In this document: in pieces, positions 35,024-45,247 of the stretch
Layout of the letters: the number at the start of each line of letters is the position of its first letter
Position numbering within the stretch: the first letter of the stretch is position 1
Assembly: GCF_004104375.1 (NCBI RefSeq)
Contig: NZ_QOVM01000002.1
Coordinates: forward strand, 558,001 to 622,000
Direction: 5' to 3'
Length of the DNA: 64,000 nucleotides
Source: Leeuwenhoekiella aequorea
GTDB taxonomy: Bacteria; Bacteroidota; Bacteroidia; Flavobacteriales; Flavobacteriaceae
Program-made: the position numbers and the translations under genes
The notes under the pieces: generated by a model
Database searches by the model: none
What the model saw: only the letters and a program-made list of their open reading frames with translations
Told to the model about the DNA's origin: nothing

Positions 35024-38000
35024 ATGGTTAAAAAAATTACGCTATTAAGAAAGAGCATTTTACTGTCTTTCCTATTTATTAGTTTAGGATTTTCTACAGC
35101 AGCCTATGCACAATGTGCCGGCCAAGATGCCAATTTGAGTACCTGTAATAAAGAGGTAAACCAATTTATTGACCTGTTTGCAGCTTTAGGTGGAAGTCCA
35201 GAACGCGGAGGTACCTGGATAGATGTTGATAATACAGGTGGATTAAATGCAACTACTGGTATTCTAAATACGTGGCAAATAAGTAGTGGTGGTACATTTA
35301 GTTACACCTACACAAATGCAACGTGCTCACAAAGTGCTACAGTTACCCTAGCATTAGCCGGTTTTCCAGGACAAAGCAATATGCTTGCGGTTGCTTGTGA
35401 TGATAATACACGGGTTAATCTATTTCAATTTACCGGAGGTAGCCCTGCTGCTACCACTCCCGGAAACTGGATGCTTATTGACGTAAATAATGAGCGTGGC
35501 GATAATGTTACCACCATAAGTAATGCTCTTACAGGTCGCAATTTTAATGCTTTACAAGCAGGTACAGGTACTTATACATTTAGATATACAATTACTGATC
35601 AACCAGCTATAGATTGCCAGTCTAGTTCAGGATCAACTTCGTCGTTATCGAGTATGGTACGCCTGGAAGTATCCCCTGCACCAAACGCCGGAAATCTTGA
35701 TATTACGACAAAAACAATTTTCTGTGAAACAGACGATTTTAGCAGCCTGCGTAATTTTGATTTAAGAAATGTGATTGTAAATGAAGATGAAGGCGGTACG
35801 TGGACTGAATCTAGAACAAATGAAATTAGCAATGCTAATGATAGTTTTATAGATATTCAAAACATTAGAGATACTTACGGGGTAGGGATTTATTCTTTTA
35901 CATATACAGTAGAGCCTATTAATCAAATATGTAATGAAAGTGAGATAACAGTAGATATAGTTATTGAGCAAGTTGCAGATTTTAGAAACGCAACTTTAGA
36001 ATTTTCATTTCCAGAAGCCCTTGATGATGTAATTTGTGAAGATACACTTCCCATAAATCCTGTAGTTACCATCACAGGGGATATTGCAGATATTCCAAAT
36101 GGTGATTATGTAATGACCTACAGCGTAGGCACTGCTCCTAATACTGGAACAGAAATAATCACAGTGACTATGACTGATGGTATAGGTACATTTAATGCCA
36201 ATCCTTCATTTTTTACGGGAGTAGGAATTGCAGAACTGGCCATTACATCTATACAGGATCCTAATACAGAAGGTACTTGTATTTCTTACATAGGTGATTT
36301 AAGAGATACACTTACAATTATAGGTCTTCCTAATCTTTCAGATATTGCCTTAAGCGTTAATCAGCCATTATGTTTAGAGGAAGATGGTGTATTTAATTTA
36401 AGTGATGCAGGTACAACGCCAGAATTAGAACTTATCGATGGTTCTTATAGTTTTACCTATTCTTTAAGTAGTGGTGGTGTAGCAACAACGTATACGCAAA
36501 ATGCCGATGTAGTAAGCGGTATGGCATCTATAACTCTAGCGTCTAATGCACTTGCTACCGCCGATGATTATATTCTTACGCTACTCAACGTGACGAATGA
36601 TGCAGGCTGTAGTACAGATACTAGTGTAGAAACAAACTTTACTGTTAATCCTAAACCCAATGCGGAAACAATTGCAATAACTGTTACAGATGCTTGTGAA
36701 AATGATCTGGTTACTGTCACCATATCTGACTCTGCTGCAACACCTAATCTTATTGATGGAGTTTATGATTTCAATTATGAGATAAGCGGAGCAATTAACG
36801 CAACTAATCAAGTTGCAACCCAAGTTACTATCACTAATGGAACAGGATCTTTCGATTTACCTGCTACGCTTTTAGTAAACGGAGATTCAAGTTTGACCTT
36901 AGTGGGGATTGTGAATACGATAACTACTTGTGAAGCAGATAATCTGACAATATCAACTTCAGATTTCACAATTACACCTATTCCCGATGCCTCTAATGCA
37001 TTACTTGCATTTGCCGATATATGTGAAGACAATACAGGTTCATTACTTATAACTGCACCAGCTATAGAAATTCAAGATGGCACGTATACAGTTTTGTATG
37101 ACCTAAGTGGTGCCAATGCATCGAGTCAAAACCAATCTACAGTTACATTTACAGCTGGCGTTGGGACATTAGAAATACCTGCGGTACAATTAGAAAATGC
37201 CGGTACCAATACAATAACTATAACTAGCTTATCTACGAATGTCTTGAATTGTGAAGCAACAGGCTTACCACTTACTCAGGATTTTGAAATACTTCCTACT
37301 CCAGATCTTGAGTCCACAACGATAACAGCTACAGATATATGCTTAGGAGAAAATGGCCAAATACTTTTTTCTAATTCAAATCTTGCCGATGGTTCTTATG
37401 AAGTAGAATATGAATTAACTGGAGCCAATTTATATAGTAATCTTGAAACTGTTCAGTTTGTTCAAGGAAACGCCACCCTATCATTAGATGCATCTTTTTT
37501 AATGAATGATGGCAACACAACTTTTACTATTGAAGCCATTACTAACCCATTGTCTAATTGTGCAAATACCACTTTATATACAACTTCATTTACTATAAAT
37601 CCTATTCCTGAACTAGCTACTGAAAGTATAAACGCTTCAGATATATGTTTAGCAGAAAACGGACTAGTTAGTATTTCGAACGCTACAGGTCTTTCTGACG
37701 GAGATTATAGTATTACCTATGATCTATCAGGTTCAAATTCTTCAAGCAACCTTTCTGCATCAGTAACCGTTACTAATGGTTCTGGAGTTTTTGAAATACC
37801 AGCAACCGTATTAACTCAACTGGGGATTACAACTGTTACTATCACTGCAGTTACAAACTCAACAAGCTGTGCCCCTGGTACATTAAACATCAGTAATGAT
37901 TTTGAAATTTTTGATCTGCCTGATGCGACCGGTGTAACGTTAACAACAAATGATGTGTGTTTTGGAGAAGCTGTATCTATAGCTATCGATAACGCTTCTT

Positions 38001-38773
38001 CTCTCACAAATGCTAGCTATATGGTTACCTTTCAGTTAAGTGGTGCAAATACTACGCAAACTATTACTGCCGAACTAACATTTGTATCGGGTTCTGCAAA
38101 TCTTATACTTGATTCTGAATTACTTACAAATGCCGGTAATACTACTTTTGAAATCTTAGATATTCAAAATTTTACAACGTTATGTAGTGCTTCAAATTTA
38201 TCTGCAGCGCCGGTTCAATTTAATTTAGAAGATCCTGAAATTCCAACAATTAGTACTACAGGTTCTATTTTCTGTATAAATGATGATCCTACAGTGGCAG
38301 ACTTATTGGCAAATATAAATTCGTCTTTTGAAGTTCTTGTTTATGATGCACCTACAAATGGTAATTTAATTAGTTCAACTGCTTCTTTATCTGCAAATAC
38401 AACTTATTATTTTGCCGCGCAGAATACAAGCACCGGTTGTGAAAGTTCGCAGCGCTTAGCAGTTACAGCAGATTTAACTGGATGTGATTCAGTCTTTATT
38501 CCTGAAGGCTTCTCTCCTAACGGTGATGGAATAAATGATTTATTTGAAATGAAAAACATTGATATCATTTATCCCAACTATACAATCGAAATATTTAACC
38601 GAAATGGAAGCGTAGTTTTTAAGGGTAATGCTTCAATAGGACCTTGGAACGGTCAGGCAAATCAAAATCGCCTAGGTGGAAACACCCTTCCTAATGGAAC
38701 ATATTTCTACATCATCAATTACAATAACGGCCAAAAAAGTTCTAAACAAGGCAAAGTTTACTTAAACAGATAA
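35024..38773 (+). CDS. Very large T9SS-exported repeat protein with gliding-type C-terminal sorting domain
   Basis: About 1249 residues from the ATG at 35024; a TTG at 35000 is possible but gives a poor signal start. An N-terminal signal peptide ends at about AYAQ. The middle is a tandem array of about seven Ig-like repeats of roughly 100 residues, each with a D-x-C-x-x-(E/D/N) block (ATDICLGENG, ASDICLAENG, TNDVCFGEAV). The C-terminus is the CHU_C/gliding-associated domain: FIPEGFSPNGDGINDLF and later GTYFYIINYNNG. This is a type B T9SS signal, normally handled by a PorP/SprF protein encoded next door. Probably a surface adhesin. Confidence 0.9.
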   Translation: MVKKITLLRKSILLSFLFISLGFSTAAYAQCAGQDANLSTCNKEVNQFIDLFAALGGSPERGGTWIDVDNTGGLNATTGILNTWQISSGGTFSYTYTNATCSQSATVTLALAGFPGQSNMLAVACDDNTRVNLFQFTGGSPAATTPGNWMLIDVNNERGDNVTTISNALTGRNFNALQAGTGTYTFRYTITDQPAIDCQSSSGSTSSLSSMVRLEVSPAPNAGNLDITTKTIFCETDDFSSLRNFDLRNVIVNEDEGGTWTESRTNEISNANDSFIDIQNIRDTYGVGIYSFTYTVEPINQICNESEITVDIVIEQVADFRNATLEFSFPEALDDVICEDTLPINPVVTITGDIADIPNGDYVMTYSVGTAPNTGTEIITVTMTDGIGTFNANPSFFTGVGIAELAITSIQDPNTEGTCISYIGDLRDTLTIIGLPNLSDIALSVNQPLCLEEDGVFNLSDAGTTPELELIDGSYSFTYSLSSGGVATTYTQNADVVSGMASITLASNALATADDYILTLLNVTNDAGCSTDTSVETNFTVNPKPNAETIAITVTDACENDLVTVTISDSAATPNLIDGVYDFNYEISGAINATNQVATQVTITNGTGSFDLPATLLVNGDSSLTLVGIVNTITTCEADNLTISTSDFTITPIPDASNALLAFADICEDNTGSLLITAPAIEIQDGTYTVLYDLSGANASSQNQSTVTFTAGVGTLEIPAVQLENAGTNTITITSLSTNVLNCEATGLPLTQDFEILPTPDLESTTITATDICLGENGQILFSNSNLADGSYEVEYELTGANLYSNLETVQFVQGNATLSLDASFLMNDGNTTFTIEAITNPLSNCANTTLYTTSFTINPIPELATESINASDICLAENGLVSISNATGLSDGDYSITYDLSGSNSSSNLSASVTVTNGSGVFEIPATVLTQLGITTVTITAVTNSTSCAPGTLNISNDFEIFDLPDATGVTLTTNDVCFGEAVSIAIDNASSLTNASYMVTFQLSGANTTQTITAELTFVSGSANLILDSELLTNAGNTTFEILDIQNFTTLCSASNLSAAPVQFNLEDPEIPTISTTGSIFCINDDPTVADLLANINSSFEVLVYDAPTNGNLISSTASLSANTTYYFAAQNTSTGCESSQRLAVTADLTGCDSVFIPEGFSPNGDGINDLFEMKNIDIIYPNYTIEIFNRNGSVVFKGNASIGPWNGQANQNRLGGNTLPNGTYFYIINYNNGQKSSKQGKVYLNR

Positions 38774-38786
38774 AAGGATAATCTCA

Positions 38787-39731
38787 ATGAAAAATTCAAC
38801 TTCAAAATATAGTCTTTTTGCAGTGCTTGTCCTTTTATGTACAAGTATGTTTGCACAGCAAGATCCAGAATACACTCAATATATGTATAATATGAGTGTC
38901 ATAAACCCTGCATACTCATCAGTAAATAAAGCTAAAATAGGTGGAATTTATAGAGCCCAATGGGTAGGAATAGATGGAGCACCAACAACAGCGAGCTTTT
39001 TTGCTCACTTACCTATGTCTGATAAAGTAGAACTAGGTCTAAATATTGTGCACGATGAAATAGGAGATGTTGTACAAGAAACAAATCTAAATGCAGATTT
39101 TGCTTATAAGCTACCTATTCAGGAAAACGCTACCCTTGCGCTAGGTTTAAAAGCTGGGGCATCATTTTTCAGTACAGATTTTAGTAGATTACAACTAGGT
39201 AGTGGTGGTGCTGCAACAGATCCGTCCTTTGACCAAAATATAAATGAAACCTATCCTACCATAGGTATAGGTGCCTACTACTTTTCTGAAAAGTATTACG
39301 TAGGAATTTCTGCTCCTAATCTTGTAGCATCTTATCACCTGGAAGATGAGAACGGAATACAGCGATTAGGAAGTGAGAACACTCATTATTTTCTAACAGG
39401 AGGTTACGTATTTGAGCCTACTTCAGATTTTCAGATTAAACCCTCTTTTATGGCAAGATGGGTTAATGGTGCTCCGGTAAGTATAGATGTGAATGCTAAC
39501 GTGCGTTTCTATCAACGATTTGAAGCTGGTATAGGTTATCGAATTGATGATGCTGTTACCGGCATGCTTAATTTTGAAGTTACACCTGGCGTTCGTGTGG
39601 GTTATGCTTATGATTACACTACATCTAACTTAGGTGAATACAACAACGGTAGCCACGAAGTAATGGTTTTGTTTGATTTTGATCTATTGAGCAAGTTACC
39701 ATCGTATTTAAAATCACCACGTTTCTTCTAA
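38787..39731 (+). CDS. PorP/SprF-family type IX secretion membrane protein
   Basis: 314 residues with a signal peptide (CTSMFAQQD) and the family start block DPEYTQYMYNMSVINPAYSS. The rest is beta-rich, consistent with an outer-membrane barrel ending in FFxF-like residues. PorP/SprF proteins are needed for export or surface attachment of type B sorted proteins such as SprB. It lies 13 bp after the large adhesin gene and 11 bp before the OmpA-domain gene, so they form one operon. Confidence 0.92.
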   Translation: MKNSTSKYSLFAVLVLLCTSMFAQQDPEYTQYMYNMSVINPAYSSVNKAKIGGIYRAQWVGIDGAPTTASFFAHLPMSDKVELGLNIVHDEIGDVVQETNLNADFAYKLPIQENATLALGLKAGASFFSTDFSRLQLGSGGAATDPSFDQNINETYPTIGIGAYYFSEKYYVGISAPNLVASYHLEDENGIQRLGSENTHYFLTGGYVFEPTSDFQIKPSFMARWVNGAPVSIDVNANVRFYQRFEAGIGYRIDDAVTGMLNFEVTPGVRVGYAYDYTTSNLGEYNNGSHEVMVLFDFDLLSKLPSYLKSPRFF

Positions 39732-39742
39732 TTTACGGTATA

Positions 39743-41620
39743 ATGACTATGAGAACTTACACACTATTTTTTATACTGCTTACCGTATTTCAAGCAGGAT
39801 TTTCACAAAGTAAATCACTAAAAGAAGCTAATAAGCTTTTTGCAAATCAAGCCTATGTTGAGGCAATAGCGGCTTATGAGGATGAAGAAACACTTGATTC
39901 TACAGCATTATTAAATCTAGCAAATGCTTATTATTATACAGCCGATGCTGAGAATGCAACTGCAGCTTTTGCTAAGGCCTGGTCTTCAAATCCGAACCAA
40001 AGTCTTTCAACGTATTTTAAATATGCAGATGCTGCAAAACGCACAAATAATTATGATAAAGCGAATGAGCTGCTATCTATTTATACCGGCGAGACTATTT
40101 CGATTTTACAGGATGCTGAAGCCACAGGAAAAGATCTTCCGCAGTATTTTGTAGCACAACCTCTTGATGTATCCTCTGCTTATGATGATTTTGGAGCCAC
40201 GTATTTTGACAGACAAATTGTTTTTGCATCTAATCGGAATACAGAACGCCCCAACTATGCGTGGGATGGCAAACCGTTTTTAGATTTGTATTATGCAACT
40301 GTATCTGGATCCGCACTTACAGATGTAGGATTGTTTCCCGGATCTATAAATACAGATACTCACGAAAGTAATGCTGTATTTTCACCAGATGGAAAGCGAA
40401 TGTTTTTTACAAGAACTAGTCCGCAGCTAACCCGTATCGAAAAAAATAAAGTAGGTGTTCTGCAAATCTACAGCGCTACTTTGGTAGGTACAAAATGGTC
40501 TGATGTAAAGTTATTGGAAATTAATAACTCAAAATATTCGGTAACACACCCGGCGATAAGTCCCGATGGAGAATGGTTGTATTTTTCAAGTGATATGCCT
40601 GGTGGATTTGGAGGTTTTGATATTTATAAAGCACAGATTAATCCAGATGGAAGTATAACTAATGCTGAAAACCTGGGAGCGCAAATTAATTCTGATAAAC
40701 TGGAACAATTTCCATTTATCGCTCAAAATGGAGACCTTTATTTTGCAAGTAATAGAGTTGAAGGCTTAGGTGGATTAGATATATACCGAAGTGTTTTAGA
40801 AGATGGAAACTTTCAGAAAGCTTTTAATTTAGGTGCCTCCTTAAATTCTAATGCCGATGATTTCTCCATTATTTTGAATGAGAAAGAAGAAAAAGGATTT
40901 GTTTCTTCTAACCGCACTGGAAAAGACAAATTATATGCGCTAACTATTTATCCAAATATCGATTATCTGGTATTAGGTAATGTGGACGATAAAAAAACTT
41001 CCAGACCTATAGAAGGTGCAGAAGTGACTATGTTTAATGCAGAAACCGGATCTGTTTTAAAAGCAGTATCTGCAAAAGACGGAAGTTTTAAATTTGAAGT
41101 AAGTCCTAATAGCTCCTACAATTTTAAAACAAATAAAGAAGGCTATGCTCCTGCCGAAAAAGAGGTGAATATTGAGTATTCACCAAGCACTAAAACAGTT
41201 ATTAAATTAGAGATGCTTGCATATAAAGATTCTGATAGCCTTATAGTTTACAACGAGCGAAATAACACGACTCAAGTTAATCTGGAGAAAATATACTTTG
41301 ATTTTGATAAGGCTTCAATACGTAATGATGCTGCACTTATACTCAATAAATTAGTTACTGTTATGCAAAAATATCCTACAATGAAAGTTGAAGTAGCAGC
41401 ACATACAGATTCTAAAGGTTCAGACAGTTATAATCTCGAATTGTCAGAGCGTCGGGCGCAAGCAACTAAAGCCTATTTAATCTCTCAGGGAATCTCAGAA
41501 AGTAGACTAACCGCTAAAGGATATGGAGAGACAGATTTAATAAATGATTGTAATTCTATAAACTGCTCAGATGCACAACAAGATGCTAACAGACGTAGTG
41601 AGTTTACGATTATCAATTAA
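39743..41620 (+). CDS. OmpA-domain outer-membrane protein with TPR and PD40 repeats
   Basis: 625 residues: signal peptide, a TPR-like region (about residues 20-110), PD40/WD40-like propeller repeats (FSPDGKRMFFT, ISPDGEWLYFS, AQNGDLYFAS), a carboxypeptidase-like/CNA-type beta domain (about 410-490) and a C-terminal OmpA peptidoglycan-binding domain (VNLEKIYFDFDKASIR, then AAHTDSKGSDSYNLELSERR). PorE-type proteins with this architecture link T9SS barrels to peptidoglycan. Third gene of the adhesin operon, followed by a terminator. Confidence 0.9.
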   Translation: MTMRTYTLFFILLTVFQAGFSQSKSLKEANKLFANQAYVEAIAAYEDEETLDSTALLNLANAYYYTADAENATAAFAKAWSSNPNQSLSTYFKYADAAKRTNNYDKANELLSIYTGETISILQDAEATGKDLPQYFVAQPLDVSSAYDDFGATYFDRQIVFASNRNTERPNYAWDGKPFLDLYYATVSGSALTDVGLFPGSINTDTHESNAVFSPDGKRMFFTRTSPQLTRIEKNKVGVLQIYSATLVGTKWSDVKLLEINNSKYSVTHPAISPDGEWLYFSSDMPGGFGGFDIYKAQINPDGSITNAENLGAQINSDKLEQFPFIAQNGDLYFASNRVEGLGGLDIYRSVLEDGNFQKAFNLGASLNSNADDFSIILNEKEEKGFVSSNRTGKDKLYALTIYPNIDYLVLGNVDDKKTSRPIEGAEVTMFNAETGSVLKAVSAKDGSFKFEVSPNSSYNFKTNKEGYAPAEKEVNIEYSPSTKTVIKLEMLAYKDSDSLIVYNERNNTTQVNLEKIYFDFDKASIRNDAALILNKLVTVMQKYPTMKVEVAAHTDSKGSDSYNLELSERRAQATKAYLISQGISESRLTAKGYGETDLINDCNSINCSDAQQDANRRSEFTIIN

Positions 41621-41633
41621 TAGTATAGACATA

Positions 41634-41663
41634 AAAAAACCCGCTCCTAGAGCGGGTTTTTTG
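41634..41663 (+). terminator. Rho-independent terminator of the T9SS adhesin operon
   Basis: AAAACCCGCTC/AGCGGGTTTT hairpin with a short loop followed by T, 14 bp after the stop; because A-runs flank the other side it may also end the convergent gene at 41683. Confidence 0.9.
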
Positions 41664-41682
41664 TTTTAAGGGAAATTGAAAC

Positions 41683-43146
41683 TTATAGTCCGCTTATATA
41701 GCTTCCATAAAGATCTTTAAAGCGCATTCCTTCAGACATGCGGTATTTACTAAGTTTTTTAAATTCAACCAGTGCCCATAGAATAAATTCTTTCATAAAG
41801 TATTGATCTTTTTTGTCAAGATCAGGTTGATACGTATTTATTAATGTTTGCAATGGGGCTACCTCATCAAGCATTTTTTTATAAGACGCATCATTTAAAT
41901 CATCTAACAATTGAAAATCGGTTTGATCAAAGAACCACGCAATGATGGGATCATACGGATTATTTTGATCCTGCTTTTCTAATTTTTTAATTTCTGGAAA
42001 ATAGGTTACAAATAAGGTCTTGATTGCGTCACCTAATAACATATTTGCTACGGAAGCTGCTCCCTCCTGCTCTCCCTCATAAACTAACTCTACTTTCCCA
42101 GTAATTGCAGGGATCATACCTGTAAAATCTCCCAGTCGCACTGTGGTAGTTTCATCTCCTGCCTGTAATGCTCTACGTTCTGCAGTACTCAAAAGATTCT
42201 CATATGCTGTAATACTCATACGAGCACTTACACCACTTTTCACATCGATATATTCACTCTCACGGGCTTCAAAACTTATTTGCTCTAAAAGATCTTTAGC
42301 TAGCGAAGGAACATAAATTTGTTCCTCACCACGTCCATCTTTACGAGCCTCTTGTTGCGTAATGGTACGGGCAATCTCTATAGTTTCTGGGTAATGCGTG
42401 AGTATTTGAGAACCTATTCTGTCCTTCAAAGGTGTTACAATGCTTCCTCTATTTGTATAATCTTCGGGATTTGCTGTAAATACAAACTGAAGATCTAAAG
42501 GTAATCGCAACTTAAATCCTCTAATTTGAATATCTCCTTCTTGTAAGATATTAAACAACGCTACCTGAATACGAGCCTGAAGATCTGGTAATTCGTTAAT
42601 AACAAAAATACACCTGTTGGCACGAGGAATCATTCCAAAGTGAATCACCCGATCGTCTGCATAACTTAATTTTAAATTTGCCGCCTTAATAGGATCTACA
42701 TCACCTATTAAATCTGCAACAGTCACATCTGGAGTTGCAAGCTTTTCAGCAAAGCGATCATCGCGATGTAACCAATCAATTGGAGTGTTATCTCCTTTCT
42801 CTTCGATTAGATTAATCGCATAACGTGATAAAGGTTTGTAAGGGTCATCATTTAATTCAGAACCTTCCACAACAGGCACCCATTCATCAAGTAACTGAAC
42901 CATAAGACGGGCTAAACGTGTTTTTGCTTGTCCTCGAAGCCCCAGTAAGTTTATATTGTGTTTTGATAATATCGCACGCTCTAATTCTGGAATTACGGTA
43001 TATTCATAACCATGAATTCCCTCAAACGAGTTCTTTCCTTCCTTGATATTCTTTAATAGATTTTGACGAAGTTCATCTTTAATACCGCGGCTGGTATAAT
43101 TATCTTTTTTTAATTCGCCTAATGTCTTGATTGCTGGTTTACTCAT
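41683..43146 (-). CDS. ChlI/MoxR-type AAA+ ATPase
   Basis: 487 residues. Walker A reads GLRGQAKT (about residue 75), and the Walker B-like segment is CIFVINELPDL (N-E instead of D-E). VALFNILQEGDIQIRG and FVFTANPEDYTNRG match the magnesium-chelatase I / MoxR sensor region. Such ATPases remodel VWA-domain partners, and the VWA gene lies 22 bp upstream on the same strand. There is no chlorophyll biosynthesis context, so a chaperone/assembly role is likely. Confidence 0.88.
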   Translation of the reverse strand: MSKPAIKTLGELKKDNYTSRGIKDELRQNLLKNIKEGKNSFEGIHGYEYTVIPELERAILSKHNINLLGLRGQAKTRLARLMVQLLDEWVPVVEGSELNDDPYKPLSRYAINLIEEKGDNTPIDWLHRDDRFAEKLATPDVTVADLIGDVDPIKAANLKLSYADDRVIHFGMIPRANRCIFVINELPDLQARIQVALFNILQEGDIQIRGFKLRLPLDLQFVFTANPEDYTNRGSIVTPLKDRIGSQILTHYPETIEIARTITQQEARKDGRGEEQIYVPSLAKDLLEQISFEARESEYIDVKSGVSARMSITAYENLLSTAERRALQAGDETTTVRLGDFTGMIPAITGKVELVYEGEQEGAASVANMLLGDAIKTLFVTYFPEIKKLEKQDQNNPYDPIIAWFFDQTDFQLLDDLNDASYKKMLDEVAPLQTLINTYQPDLDKKDQYFMKEFILWALVEFKKLSKYRMSEGMRFKDLYGSYISGL

Positions 43147-43168
43147 AGTCTTACTTTATTTTCTTTAT

Positions 43169-44290
43169 CTAGCGTATTCTCTTTTTTCTATTAGTCTCAT
43201 AATCTTCAAAAATCATTTCTCCTAGTCCTTTTAAACCCGTGTAAAATGCTTTTCCTTGATTAGCTTCTGTAAACTGTCTTACAAATTGCATGAGGTAAGG
43301 ATCCTGCGCAATCATAAAAGTAGTGATCGGAATTTTAAGTTTTCGTGCCTGACTCGCCTGACTATAACATTTATTAACTATATATTCATCAAGCCCAACA
43401 CTATTCTTATAATACCTGCCATCAGATTCTCTAATGCAACTGGGCTTCCCATCAGTAATCATAAAAATCTGCTTATTCGTATTCCTTTTACGTCTCAATA
43501 TATCCATTGCTAACTGAAGTCCGGCAACCGTATTTGTATGATAAGGACCTACTTGTAAATACGGTAAATCTTTAATTTTTATAGGCCAGGAGTCATTACC
43601 AAAAACGATAATATCGATTGTGTCTTTTGGGTACCGGGTTGTTATTAATTCGGCAAGTGCCATGGCAACTTTTTTTGCTGGTGTAATGCGATCTTCACCA
43701 TACAAAATCATACTGTGACTTATATCTATCATTAGTACGGTACTCATTTGTGCTTTGTGCTGCGTTTCTTCAACAATTAAATCGCGTTCTGTGAGATCAA
43801 AATTGCCCATCCCGTTGTTTATCTGGGCGTTTTTTAAACTTTCGGTCATTGATACGCGATCGAGTCCATCCCCAAAACGATACTCGCGGGTTTCTCCAGT
43901 ATGTTCATCTCCGCTACCTACACGATTGGTTTTATGATTACCTAAACCTCCACGCTTTAGATTACCAAAAATTTGATCAAGAGCACGTTGTCTAATAGCT
44001 TGCTCAGTTTTAGCAGTAATAGAAATTGATCCGTTACCGTCTGGTTCAATTTCTTCTTTAAGATATCCTCGTTCCTTTAACTCTTCAACAAAATCGTCTA
44101 AGGTATAATCGGGATTAGTAAGTTTATATTCTTTATCGAGTTCTTTAAGCCAATCCATTGCTTCGTCAAAATCTCCTGAAGTATGTGTAATCAACTCTTT
44201 GAAAATTTCAAATAACTGATCAAACAATGATTGCTCGGGAGCTTCGTATGTTTTAAATACAAAACCCTTGCGTAAATTTTCCTTTTTCAT
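43169..44290 (-). CDS. VWA-domain protein, partner of the AAA+ ATPase
   Basis: 373 residues. The C-terminal half is a von Willebrand A domain with MIDAS residues: VLMIDISHSMI (DxSxS, about residue 190), a Thr in HTNTVAGLQ and Asp in MITDGKPS. The N-terminal half is helical and charged. MoxR/ChlI ATPases and VWA proteins commonly work as pairs to activate or assemble substrate proteins. It is the first gene of the two-gene unit. Confidence 0.88.
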   Translation of the reverse strand: MKKENLRKGFVFKTYEAPEQSLFDQLFEIFKELITHTSGDFDEAMDWLKELDKEYKLTNPDYTLDDFVEELKERGYLKEEIEPDGNGSISITAKTEQAIRQRALDQIFGNLKRGGLGNHKTNRVGSGDEHTGETREYRFGDGLDRVSMTESLKNAQINNGMGNFDLTERDLIVEETQHKAQMSTVLMIDISHSMILYGEDRITPAKKVAMALAELITTRYPKDTIDIIVFGNDSWPIKIKDLPYLQVGPYHTNTVAGLQLAMDILRRKRNTNKQIFMITDGKPSCIRESDGRYYKNSVGLDEYIVNKCYSQASQARKLKIPITTFMIAQDPYLMQFVRQFTEANQGKAFYTGLKGLGEMIFEDYETNRKKRIR

Positions 44291-44414
44291 AGTACTTAAA
44301 ATTACGGATTTTTAGACTTTTCACCTTAGAAAGTAACGAAAAGCTAGGCGTAAAAATTTACCTTAATATGCTATACTATTAGACGTCTTGGACAGCATAG
44401 GATTACATATAAAA

Positions 44415-44444
44415 CAAAAAAACCCTTCATTGCTGAAGGGTTTT
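44415..44444 (-). terminator. Rho-independent terminator of the fasciclin gene (minus strand)
   Basis: Stem AACCCTTCA / TGAAGGGTT with a 4-nt loop, followed on the minus strand by T7; it starts about 22 bp after the fasciclin stop. Confidence 0.85.
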
Positions 44445-44465
44445 AAATAGTGACTTATTAAAGTC

Positions 44466-45065
44466 TTACATTTTTGGCATAACTACTGCATCAATACCGT
44501 GAATCACTCCATTAGAAGCATCAACGTCTGCCATAGTTACTTTTGCTTTACTTCCGCTAGCGTCAGTTACAATAACATTCTCACCATCTAAAGTAGCAGT
44601 TAACTCACCACCCTGTACAGTTTTAATCACAAAACTTCCATTGTTTTCTTTAATAGCTTTAACTATATCTGCAGCCATATACTCTCCAGAAACTACGTGG
44701 TATTTTAATAGACCAGCAAGTTTCTCTTTGCTTTCAGGTTTAGTCAAACCTTCTAAAGTACCTTCAGGTAATTTATTAAATGCATCGTTAGTAGGTGCAA
44801 ATACTGTGAATGGTCCAGAACCATTTAAAGTTTCTCCTAATTCTGCAGATTGAATTGCAGATACAAGGGTTGTAAAGTTTTCGTTATCCATTGCGATAGT
44901 AGCGATAGTCTGCTGCTCTGGCATTGTTTCTTCAGTTTGTGCTTCTGCCTCCATAGCCATTTGCTCTTCGGTCATAGTTTCATCAGCCTCTTTGTTTTCA
45001 CTGTCTTTGCAAGATGTAAATGCTAAAGTAGCAAGTACTGCCATACTTAAAAATATCTTTTTCAT
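44466..45065 (-). CDS. Fasciclin-domain lipoprotein
   Basis: 199 residues. The signal peptide ends in a lipobox (AFTSCK), then comes a Glu/Met/Gln-rich linker (about residues 22-52), then one fasciclin (FAS1) domain with GPFTVFAPTNDAFNKLP and LLKYHVVSGEY and a C-terminal NGVIHGIDAVVMP. FAS1 domains mediate adhesion or protein binding. Divergent from the large Asp-box gene. Confidence 0.93.
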   Translation of the reverse strand: MKKIFLSMAVLATLAFTSCKDSENKEADETMTEEQMAMEAEAQTEETMPEQQTIATIAMDNENFTTLVSAIQSAELGETLNGSGPFTVFAPTNDAFNKLPEGTLEGLTKPESKEKLAGLLKYHVVSGEYMAADIVKAIKENNGSFVIKTVQGGELTATLDGENVIVTDASGSKAKVTMADVDASNGVIHGIDAVVMPKM

Positions 45066-45247
45066 AAGTGTTGATTTTAAATTTTAGTTGTTCAAAAGTA
45101 TATCGAAATTCGTTCTCTTTTACATTTTAGTATTTAAGCTTCTGTTAATTGTATTTTATTTATGTTAATGCAAAATCAAAATGCCATTCTGAATCTTAAT
45201 TTTTTAATTTTCTTAACTTTAGAAACTAAATCCAGTTAATTTTAATT

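Noticed and set aside
36000-38250. Repeat array as CRISPR or tandem DNA repeat
   Set aside because: The repetition is at protein level (about 100-residue Ig-like units with diverged DNA) within a single exported protein; there are no short identical DNA repeats with unique spacers.
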